Shown here one piece after another: positions 42,172 to 48,478 of a DNA stretch of 48,478 nt. This stretch comes from an uncultured Blautia sp. (GTDB lineage: Bacteria; Bacillota; Clostridia; Lachnospirales; Lachnospiraceae), in contig CAMBAL010000012.1 in assembly GCA_945864225.1 (NCBI GenBank), positions 1 to 48,478 on the forward strand, read 5' to 3'. Under the pieces are notes generated by a model. That model was not told where the DNA came from, ran no database searches, and was given only the letters and a program-made list of their open reading frames with translations. Both the position numbers and the translations under genes were made by a program. Numbering within the stretch: position 1 is the first letter of the stretch; every line of letters starts with the position of its first letter.

Positions 42172-43428
42172 ATGGATAAAAAAGTATATCAGGAAAGAAT
42201 GCGCCAGAAACAGCGTCAGCTCAGGAGACGCAGGTATATGAAGCTGATTACCTATGCGGTAGGACTGGTTCTGGCAGTGATTTTTGTGGTGCGTGGAATT
42301 ATACTTCCCATAGCAGGAAGAATCGGCGGCGGGAAGAGCGGCGGTGAAACCGTGGAAGTTCAGGCACAGACTGCACAGGCAGATCCCAATGCAGCAGTCC
42401 GTCAGCCTCTGAAGGGACAGGGGGATCTTTTGAAGACTTCAGAACTCACCCCGGGATGGCATGAGGACGAGAACGGCAGATGGTATCAGAATGCAGATCA
42501 TACATATTATGCAGGTGGATTCCAGGAAATCGACGGAGTGACTTATTGTTTTGACGATAATGGATATATGCAGACTGGCTGGGTGACGAAAGGCGTGAAG
42601 GATTATTATTTTAATGATGATGGATCTTATAATTCTGAGAAGAGACGTCCGATGCTGGCACTGACCCTGGATGATGGCCCGGGACAGTATACAGATACGC
42701 TTCTTGATTGTCTGGAGGAGAATAATGCTCGTGCAACGTTTTTTATGCTGGGACAGAATGTGGAATCTTATCCGGATACGGTGAAAAGAATGGTAGAATT
42801 GGGATGTGAAATAGGTAATCATTCCTATGATCATCAGAATCTGGTAAACCTGAGTCTGGATGCGGCAGCAGAAGAATATTCCAAAACGGATAATGCATTG
42901 ATTCAGGCCTGCGGACAGGCGTCTACGGTAGCCCGTGCCCCTTATGGCAGCTGGAATCAGGACATAATTAATACGATCGGCAAACCGTTCTTTATGTGGT
43001 CTCTGGATTCTCTGGACTGGTCATACAAAGATGAAGAGCTGGATTATAATTCTGTTATGACCGGAGATCTGACGGATGGTACGATTATTCTGATGCATGA
43101 TATTCATGAACCTACAGTGAATGCACTGCTCAGAATTATTCCGGAGCTTACTGCACAGGGGTATAAATTTGTGACCGTCAGTGAACTGGCAGAGGCCAAG
43201 GGAGTGACTCTTCAGAATGCTTCTTATTCTGATTTCTGGGACAGCTCGCTTGCAGCCGGTGAAGTTGCGGGATACAATGGAGGCAGTGATTCAGACGGCA
43301 TCCTGACGGACGGAGAGGGCTCCGGTGAGGAACAGCTCAGTGACGGTACTGAGAGTACAGAAGGAGACTACAGCGACGGTTCAGAAGAAACCGAAGATGA
43401 AAGCACCTACAGTGACGGAGAAGAATAA
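42172..43428 (+). CDS. Cell-wall polysaccharide (peptidoglycan) deacetylase with wall-binding repeats
   Basis: A 418-residue exported membrane-anchored enzyme. A basic tail (RQKQRQLRRRRYMK) and one helix (~24-45) are followed by choline-binding-type repeats at ~95-150 (GWHEDENGRWYQNADHTYY, then GVTYCFDDNGYMQTGW) and a NodB domain with all motifs: D167-D168 (TLDDGPG), H217 and H221 (NHSYDH), RAPYG, and LMHDIH. It should remove acetyl groups from wall GlcNAc, which usually raises lysozyme resistance. The last ~70 residues are an acidic Ser/Gly/Asp-rich tail (EGDYSDGSEETEDESTYSDG). GGAGATA precedes the ATG; a terminator follows. Confidence 0.92.
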   Translation: MDKKVYQERMRQKQRQLRRRRYMKLITYAVGLVLAVIFVVRGIILPIAGRIGGGKSGGETVEVQAQTAQADPNAAVRQPLKGQGDLLKTSELTPGWHEDENGRWYQNADHTYYAGGFQEIDGVTYCFDDNGYMQTGWVTKGVKDYYFNDDGSYNSEKRRPMLALTLDDGPGQYTDTLLDCLEENNARATFFMLGQNVESYPDTVKRMVELGCEIGNHSYDHQNLVNLSLDAAAEEYSKTDNALIQACGQASTVARAPYGSWNQDIINTIGKPFFMWSLDSLDWSYKDEELDYNSVMTGDLTDGTIILMHDIHEPTVNALLRIIPELTAQGYKFVTVSELAEAKGVTLQNASYSDFWDSSLAAGEVAGYNGGSDSDGILTDGEGSGEEQLSDGTESTEGDYSDGSEETEDESTYSDGEE

Positions 43429-43450
43429 ATAGAACTCTGTGAAGAAAAAT

Positions 43451-43497
43451 AAAGAAGAATCCGGTTTTGCTCAGGGAAAATCAGGGTTCTTCTTTTT
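43451..43497 (+). terminator. Terminator after the peptidoglycan deacetylase gene
   Basis: AAAGAAGAATCC pairs with GGGTTCTTCTTT over a 21-base loop, then TTTT. It is 22 bases after the stop. Confidence 0.8.
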
Positions 43498-43526
43498 TGC
43501 TGTAAGAGTCCCGGACAGCAGCAATG

Positions 43527-43560
43527 TGGTGATGTCTGCTTATGCAGTCATTTTCGTTTG
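43527..43560. repeat. Second copy of the TGGTGATGTCTGC intergenic stem-loop
   Basis: TGGTGATGTCTGC is identical to 3843-3855 and the rest (GCAG-CATTT-CGTTT) matches with about six changes. One stem pair is lost here (GCAGTCAT for GCAGACAT). Confidence 0.55.
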
Positions 43561-43610
43561 GGAAATAATTTCCGTCAATACAGCTGTTTGAAAAAACTGA
43601 AAAAGGATAT

Positions 43611-43621
43611 TAGAGCGTGTG
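43611..43621. repeat. Partial TAGAGCGTGT element end
   Basis: TAGAGCGTGTG matches the outer end of the 19090-19164 element; no partner end lies nearby. It sits in the gap between the deacetylase gene and the GH13 promoter. Confidence 0.45.
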
Positions 43622-43719
43622 GATATTATGAAGAAATTTCTGTACAAAACATATTACTGTTAACATGGGAAAGGATAGCAAAAAAGCCGTGAAAATTTAC
43701 TAAATAGTGAGCCTTCTGA

Positions 43720-43748
43720 TTGACGAAAACTGTGCATATTGGTATAAT
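43720..43748 (+). promoter_or_regulatory. SigmaA promoter of the GH13-glgB operon
   Basis: TTGACG, exactly 17 bases and TATAAT, near-consensus, 59 bases before the GTG start. The best promoter match in the window. Confidence 0.8.
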
Positions 43749-43807
43749 ATAGGAAGTATAATGATGGAAAGTCATTGACGTTCAGGATGAATCAGGAGGA
43801 CATCGTA

Positions 43808-45157
43808 GTGGGCAGATGGTTTGAAGAAGCAGTTTTTTATCACATGTATCCGATCGGTATGACAGGAGCGCCAAGAAGAAATGAGCAGTCAGAAGTAACA
43901 CACCGTTTTCCTCAGCTGGAGGAATGGCTGCCGCATATCGCTTCTCTTGGCTGTACGGCGATTTATATAGGGCCGCTGTTTGAGTCTACATCGCATGGAT
44001 ATGATACCAGGGATTACCGGCTTGTGGACAGAAGACTGGGTGACAATGATGATTTTAAACATTTTGTTGAGGCAGCCCATGGTCTTGGAATCAGGGTCGT
44101 GGTAGATGGTGTATTCAATCATACAGGACGTGAATTTTTTGCGTTTCAGGATATTCAGCGCAACCGGGAGAGTTCTCCTTACTGCAGCTGGTATAAGGGA
44201 TTGAATTTCGGATGGAATTCACCATATAATGATGGATTTGGATATGAAGCATGGAGAAACTGTTTTGAACTGGTGAATCTGAATTTGTGGGAGCCGCAGG
44301 TACGTCAGTATCTTCTGGATGTGATCGGCTTCTGGATTGATGAATTTGATATAGATGGTATTCGTCTGGACTGCGCGGATTGTCTGGAATTTTCTTTTAT
44401 GGAAGATATGCGCAGATTTACCAGTGAGAAAAAAGAAGATTTCTGGCTGATGGGTGAAGTCATTCATGGAGATTACAGCCGTTATATCAAGCCTCAGATG
44501 CTGGACAGTGTAACGAACTATGAACTTCATAAAGGACTTTATTCCGGGCATAATGATCATAATTATTTTGAGATCGCACATACCATTCGCAGGGAATTTG
44601 ACCAGAACGGCGGTATCTACAGAGGCATGAAACTGTATTCGTTTGTGGATAATCACGATGTGGACAGAATCGCATCCAAATTGAATACACCGGAGCATAT
44701 TTATCCGGTATATACACTGCTGTTTACACTTCCGGGAATTCCGTCCATTTATTATGGATCTGAATGGGGAATCAAGGGACGAAAAGAAGGAGGCAATGAT
44801 GATCCTCTCCGTCCGGCAGTAGATCTTCAGGAAGTGCTTGCGGATGTTCCGGATCCGAAACTTCTGGAATGGGTACAGATGCTCGGCAGGATTCATAAAG
44901 AACAGCCTGCACTTGCGAACGGAACGTATCAGGAACTTCTTCTGACCAACAGGCAGTATGCCTTTGCCCGGATACTGGATGGTCAGGGAGTTGTTGTGGC
45001 AGTGAATAATGATGAAAAGGACGCGGAGCTGAATATCCGTATTCCGGTGGAGGGCAGAACTTACACCAGCCTGACAGATGACAGAGAACCGGAAGTTTCA
45101 GGAGGAATGCTTCACGTTACATTACAGCCGAATGAAAGTGTGATTTTTTCATTCTGA
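43808..45157 (+). CDS. GH13 alpha-amylase-family enzyme (maltodextrin glucosidase type)
   Basis: Cytoplasmic alpha-glucan hydrolase or related enzyme of 449 residues with a complete GH13 barrel: D188 nucleophile (IRLDCAD), E217 acid (LMGEVIHG), D284 (FVDNHDVDR), and the first conserved region VVVDGVFNHTG. It ends in a short beta domain. I start at GTG 43808 because AGGAGG lies 8 bases before it, although the frame is open to 43775. It lacks a signal peptide and the N-terminal domain of neopullulanases. It shares a strong promoter with glgB, 33 bases downstream, pointing to glycogen or maltodextrin turnover. Confidence 0.88.
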   Translation: MGRWFEEAVFYHMYPIGMTGAPRRNEQSEVTHRFPQLEEWLPHIASLGCTAIYIGPLFESTSHGYDTRDYRLVDRRLGDNDDFKHFVEAAHGLGIRVVVDGVFNHTGREFFAFQDIQRNRESSPYCSWYKGLNFGWNSPYNDGFGYEAWRNCFELVNLNLWEPQVRQYLLDVIGFWIDEFDIDGIRLDCADCLEFSFMEDMRRFTSEKKEDFWLMGEVIHGDYSRYIKPQMLDSVTNYELHKGLYSGHNDHNYFEIAHTIRREFDQNGGIYRGMKLYSFVDNHDVDRIASKLNTPEHIYPVYTLLFTLPGIPSIYYGSEWGIKGRKEGGNDDPLRPAVDLQEVLADVPDPKLLEWVQMLGRIHKEQPALANGTYQELLLTNRQYAFARILDGQGVVVAVNNDEKDAELNIRIPVEGRTYTSLTDDREPEVSGGMLHVTLQPNESVIFSF

Positions 45158-45190
45158 CAACAAAAAGGTATATCAGGGAGGTATGAGGAA

Positions 45191-47077
45191 ATGTCAAAGA
45201 AACTGGAATTTACAGAATTGGATCAGTATCTGTTTGGTCAGGGAACACATTATGACATATACAAAAAACTGGGTGCGCATCCAACAACTGTAGACGGAAA
45301 ACGAGGCGTTTATTTTGCAGTATGGGCACCGAATGCCCAGTCTGTTTCTGTAATCGGAGATTTTAATGACTGGGATCATACGGCGAATCTCATGCAGAAA
45401 ACCGGACCGATTGGTGTGTTTGAAACCTTTATTCCGAAGGTAAAAGCGGGAGATCTGTATAAGTTCCATATTGTGGGAATGCATGGAGAAGAACTGGATA
45501 AAAGTGATCCATATGGCAACTGGGCAGAAGTGCGCCCCGGTACGGCATCCAGAGTTGCGAACATTTCCAAATACAAATGGAATGACAGTGACTGGATGAA
45601 AGCAAGGAAGACATTTGAGGAAAGCAGCTCACCGATGTCTATTTATGAGGTGCATCCGGGCTCCTGGAGAAAGCATCCGGCTACAGAAGATGATCCGGCA
45701 GGATTTTACAATTACCGTGAATTTGCCCATGAACTTGCCAAATATGTGAAGGATATGGGATATACGCATGTAGAACTGATGGGTATTGCGGAACATCCCT
45801 TTGATGGTTCCTGGGGTTATCAGGTGACCGGGTATTACGCACCGACTGCCCGCTATGGAAGTCCGGAAGATTTCAAATACATGGTAGATTATCTGCATAA
45901 GAATAAAATTGGTGTCATTCTTGACTGGGTTCCGGCACATTTTCCGAAGGATGCACAGGGACTTGCCAATTTTGATGGTACGGCACTTTACGAGCATGCG
46001 GATCCGAGACAGGGTGAGCATCCGGACTGGGGTACCAAGATTTTCAATTACGGAAGAAATGAAGTTAAGAATTTCCTGATCGCCAATGCGCTGTTCTGGG
46101 TTGAGGAGTGTCATGTGGACGGTCTTCGTGTGGATGCAGTTGCGTCCATGCTGTATCTGGATTACGGCAAACAGGACGGACAGTGGGTGGCAAACAAGTA
46201 CGGTGATAATAAGAATCTGGAAGCAATCGAGCTTTTCCGCCATCTGAATTCCATGATCAAAAAGAGAAATCCGGGTGTTGTCATGATCGCGGAAGAATCC
46301 ACGGCATGGCCGATGGTAACCGGCTCTCCGGAGGACGGCGGTCTTGGATTCTCTCTGAAGTGGAATATGGGCTGGATGAACGACTTCCTGGAATACATGA
46401 AGCAGGATCCGTATTTCCGCAAATACAATCATAATAAAATGACCTTTGCCATGATGTATGCATACAGTGAGCATTATATCCTTGTTATTTCTCATGATGA
46501 GGTAGTACATCTGAAATGCTCCATGGTGAATAAAATGCCGGGATATCCGGATGATAAGTTTAAGAATCTGAAGACAGCCTATACATTTATGTTCTGTCAT
46601 CCGGGCAAAAAACTTCTGTTCATGGGACAGGAATTTGCCCAGCTTCGTGAGTGGAGTGAGGAGAGAGAACTGGACTGGTATCTGCTGGAGGAAGATCCGC
46701 ATAAAGATATGCAGAAGTTTGTCAAAGGTCTGCTTCATCTGTACAAAAAATATCCTGCACTTTATGCAGTGGACAATACACCGGAAGGATTCGAATGGAT
46801 CAATGCGGATGATGGAGACAGAAGTATTTTCAGTTTTGTACGCAAATCACCTACCAAGAGAAACAATATTCTGGTCGTTTGCAATTTTACACCTGTAGAA
46901 CGTCCGGATTACCGTGTCGGTGTTCCGAAGAAGAAACAGTATAAGCTCATCATGAATGAAGAGGGAATGCTGGAGAAACCGGTGGTATACAAAGCAGAGA
47001 AGAAGGAAAGCGATAATCGCGATTACTCTGTGGCATATCCGCTGGCACCATATGGAGTAGGTGTCTTTGTATATTAA
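45191..47077 (+). CDS. glgB: 1,4-alpha-glucan branching enzyme
   Basis: Makes alpha-1,6 branches in glycogen. The protein is 628 residues: an N-terminal CBM48 (~20-120, FAVWAPNAQSVSVIGDFNDW), a GH13 barrel with D315 (GLRVDAVASMLY), E368 (MIAEESTAWP) and D436 (ISHDEVVH), and a C-terminal beta domain. GGAGG and GAGGAA stand before the ATG. It follows the GH13 gene in the same operon. glgC, glgA and glgD are not in the window; glgP is at 1.2 kb. Confidence 0.96.
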   Translation: MSKKLEFTELDQYLFGQGTHYDIYKKLGAHPTTVDGKRGVYFAVWAPNAQSVSVIGDFNDWDHTANLMQKTGPIGVFETFIPKVKAGDLYKFHIVGMHGEELDKSDPYGNWAEVRPGTASRVANISKYKWNDSDWMKARKTFEESSSPMSIYEVHPGSWRKHPATEDDPAGFYNYREFAHELAKYVKDMGYTHVELMGIAEHPFDGSWGYQVTGYYAPTARYGSPEDFKYMVDYLHKNKIGVILDWVPAHFPKDAQGLANFDGTALYEHADPRQGEHPDWGTKIFNYGRNEVKNFLIANALFWVEECHVDGLRVDAVASMLYLDYGKQDGQWVANKYGDNKNLEAIELFRHLNSMIKKRNPGVVMIAEESTAWPMVTGSPEDGGLGFSLKWNMGWMNDFLEYMKQDPYFRKYNHNKMTFAMMYAYSEHYILVISHDEVVHLKCSMVNKMPGYPDDKFKNLKTAYTFMFCHPGKKLLFMGQEFAQLREWSEERELDWYLLEEDPHKDMQKFVKGLLHLYKKYPALYAVDNTPEGFEWINADDGDRSIFSFVRKSPTKRNNILVVCNFTPVERPDYRVGVPKKKQYKLIMNEEGMLEKPVVYKAEKKESDNRDYSVAYPLAPYGVGVFVY

Positions 47078-47177
47078 TTCATTTTATGTGCAAAATAACT
47101 AAAATTTAACTTGGAAATTTGTTACAAACAAATAAAAATCAAGAGAAATTACTTGACAACTTTGAAAAAGAAAGCAA

Positions 47178-47206
47178 TTGCAATTTAAAAACATATGCGT
47201 TATAAT
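47178..47206 (+). promoter_or_regulatory. SigmaA promoter of the 77-residue protein gene
   Basis: TTGCAA, 17 bases and TATAAT precede the ATG at 47255. A separate TTGACA at 47153 has no -10 at the right distance. Confidence 0.55.
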
Positions 47207-47254
47207 GTCCGCGAAAGCAGGATTGGTTAAAATGAGTTGGAAAGGGGAATTATT

Positions 47255-47488
47255 ATGAAAGTAACAAATATTAAAAATGTAGAAAAATTCTTTGAAGTAG
47301 TAGACAGCTGTGAAGGCAAAGTAGAACTGGTAACAGGCGAGGGTGACAGACTGAATCTGAAATCCAAACTGTCTCAGTATGTATCTCTTGCGAATATCTT
47401 TTCCGGCGGCGAGATTCCGGAACTGGAAATCGTTGCATATGAAAAGGAAGACATCGACAGACTGATGAATTTCATGATCAACGGCTGA
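47255..47488 (+). CDS. Small conserved-looking protein of unknown function
   Basis: A 77-residue acidic protein beginning MKVTNIKNVEKFFEVVDSCE; it alternates helices and strands (KVELVTGEGDRLNLKSKLSQ, then PELEIVAYEKEDIDRLMNFM). It has no signal peptide, membrane helix or metal motif. AAGGGG lies 7 bases before the ATG at 47255; the frame extends six codons upstream. It has its own promoter and precedes the CobW-type gene by 274 bases. I do not recognise the family; codon use and ribosome site make it a real gene. Confidence 0.8.
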   Translation: MKVTNIKNVEKFFEVVDSCEGKVELVTGEGDRLNLKSKLSQYVSLANIFSGGEIPELEIVAYEKEDIDRLMNFMING

Positions 47489-47638
47489 TTGATGCCGGTA
47501 CGCAGATGATATTGACGGAAAGATGTAAATGACCGAAAAGAGAAAATCATCTGTACCAGTATAAGTCACAAGAAATATCTCACCGAAACATATGGTTATT
47601 TATTGTGGGTTATACTAGATAAGCACATAAGAGAGTGT

Positions 47639-47734
47639 CGGGGATGTGGCTGATTTGTGAGAAGCAACCGCCATATCCCCGTTCTATCTGCTATAAAAAA
47701 GAGAACAACCAGGGGGTATTTGATACTTCCTGGT
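47639..47734 (+). ncRNA. Structured leader of the CobW-type gene: two hairpins
   Basis: Hairpin 1 pairs CGGGGATGTGGC with GCCATATCCCCG (47639-47681); AGATA before it and TATCT after it can close an outer stem. Hairpin 2 pairs ACCAGGGGGTAT with ATACTTCCTGGT over a TTG loop (47708-47734). Neither is followed by a T-run. A TATACT box at 47611 could start this transcript. It may be a cis-regulatory leader or a separate small RNA; I cannot match it to a known riboswitch. Confidence 0.35.
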
Positions 47735-47762
47735 CAAATTGCGTTTGAAAGGAGTAATAAAA

Positions 47763-48478
47763 ATGGCAAAAATTGACATTATTTCCGGGTTCCTTGGAGC
47801 TGGAAAAACGACACTGATCAAAAAACTGCTCAAAGAAGCTTTTCAGGATGAGCAGGTGGTTCTGATTGAGAATGAATTCGGTGAGATTGGTATTGACGGC
47901 GGTTTTCTGAAGGAAGCCGGAATTGAGATTCGTGAAATGAATTCCGGATGCATTTGCTGCTCACTGGTGGGTGACTTCGGGGCTTCTCTGAAAGAAGTGA
48001 TTGAGAAATATCATCCGGACCGTATCCTGATCGAGCCGTCTGGTGTCGGCAAATTATCAGATGTCATCAAGGCCGTTCAGGGAGTCCAGGAGGAAACAGG
48101 ACTTGTGCTGAATAGCTATACAACTGTGGTAGATGCCAAGAAATGCAAAATGTATATGCGTAATTTTGGTGAGTTCTTTAACAACCAGGTGGAATATGCC
48201 GGTGCCATCATCATGAGCCGTACAGATATTGCAGATGAGAAAAAAACAATGGAATCCATGGAACTTCTTCGCGGAATGAATGCCAGAGCTGCAATTATTA
48301 CCACTCCTATCGAAAATTTGGACGGAAAAAAACTTCTGGAAGTTATGGAACATCCGGTTTCTCTGGAAGCACAGATGATGGAAGAAGAGGAAGTATGCCC
48401 GGAGTGCGGTCATGTGCACGCCCATGGAGAAGAACACCATCATGACCACGACCATGAAGAATGCGGCCACGACCATCA
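47763..48478 (+). CDS. CobW/COG0523 family metal-chaperone GTPase (3' end outside window)
   Basis: GTP-dependent metallochaperone for zinc, cobalt or another metal; 238 codons are present. Visible parts are the P-loop GFLGAGKTTL (~9-18), ENEFGEIGIDGG, the metal-binding C63-x-C65-C66 (SGCICC), IEPSGVG, and a metal-rich tail beginning CPECGHVHAHGEE and then several HHDHDH groups at the window edge. The guanine-specificity motif is SRTD instead of NKxD. AAAGGAG precedes the ATG at 47763. It lies behind a structured leader, so metal-dependent control is possible (inference). Confidence 0.92.
   Translation, partial: MAKIDIISGFLGAGKTTLIKKLLKEAFQDEQVVLIENEFGEIGIDGGFLKEAGIEIREMNSGCICCSLVGDFGASLKEVIEKYHPDRILIEPSGVGKLSDVIKAVQGVQEETGLVLNSYTTVVDAKKCKMYMRNFGEFFNNQVEYAGAIIMSRTDIADEKKTMESMELLRGMNARAAIITTPIENLDGKKLLEVMEHPVSLEAQMMEEEEVCPECGHVHAHGEEHHHDHDHEECGHDH

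Noticed and set aside
45629-46738. 369-codon open frame on the minus strand
   Set aside because: Shadow of glgB, whose catalytic residues are complete on the other strand.
47619-47700. tRNA, SRP RNA or 6S RNA in the CobW leader
   Set aside because: No tRNA arms or TTCGA loop, no SRP GGAA apical signature, and too short for 6S RNA; kept only as a structured leader.

Overview
The window reads as chromosome of a spore-forming, anaerobic, gut-type Firmicute, most likely a Lachnospiraceae (Blautia/Ruminococcus/Dorea-like). The grounds are spore genes (spmA-spmB, a SipL-like DUF3794/LysM protein, GerA-family germinant receptor genes), oxygen-sensitive redox enzymes (hybrid cluster protein, ferredoxin-type aldo/keto reductase), many glycan-active genes, strong AGGAGG ribosome sites and moderate G+C. 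No rRNA, tRNA, CRISPR array, prophage or intact insertion sequence was found. Genus is an inference from gene content, not from a marker search.

Layout. 1-3.7 kb: 3' end of ileS (IleRS2 type) and glgP. 3.9-13.7 kb: a glycan uptake locus, with a YesM/YesN two-component system divergent from a sugar-binding protein, two permeases, a GH95 and a GH43 enzyme; both hydrolases lack signal peptides, so imported oligosaccharide is probably cut in the cytoplasm. 13.7-17.8 kb: aldo/keto reductase, a hipB-like regulator with a 53-residue hipA stump, and a Crp/Fnr regulator divergent from hcp. 17.9-22.3 kb: spmA-spmB, plsC, then a PrcB-like lipoprotein and sipL behind a good SigE-type promoter. 22.5-27.4 kb: serine hydrolase, nanE, nanK, transglutaminase-like protein and an unknown protein. 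27.5-29.7 kb: a nuclease-domain gene fragment, then ispE and a GntR regulator. 29.9-33.9 kb: gerA, a gerB-gerC gene fusion and a membrane protein with 14-residue repeats. 33.9-36.6 kb: murI, a DUF1934 protein and a GH140-like hydrolase. 36.7-43.4 kb: envelope genes (two polysaccharide deacetylases, a trigger-factor-like lipoprotein, nagA). 43.8-47.1 kb: a GH13 enzyme and glgB. 47.2-48.5 kb: a 77-residue unknown and the start of a CobW-type metal GTPase behind a structured leader.

How they work together. glgP, the GH13 enzyme and glgB serve glycogen/alpha-glucan turnover, although the synthesis genes are outside the window. nanE, nanK and nagA feed amino sugars toward fructose-6-phosphate. The deacetylases, nagA, murI and the lipoproteins belong to wall and envelope upkeep. 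spmAB, sipL and ger genes cover spore cortex, coat attachment and germination.

The most unusual items are the gerB-gerC fusion with an internal lipobox, a 35-codon frame bridging gerA to it, a family of TAGAGCGTGT inverted-repeat remnants that twice supplies the stop codon of the preceding gene, an exported trigger-factor-like lipoprotein, and a solute-binding protein without a lipobox cysteine.
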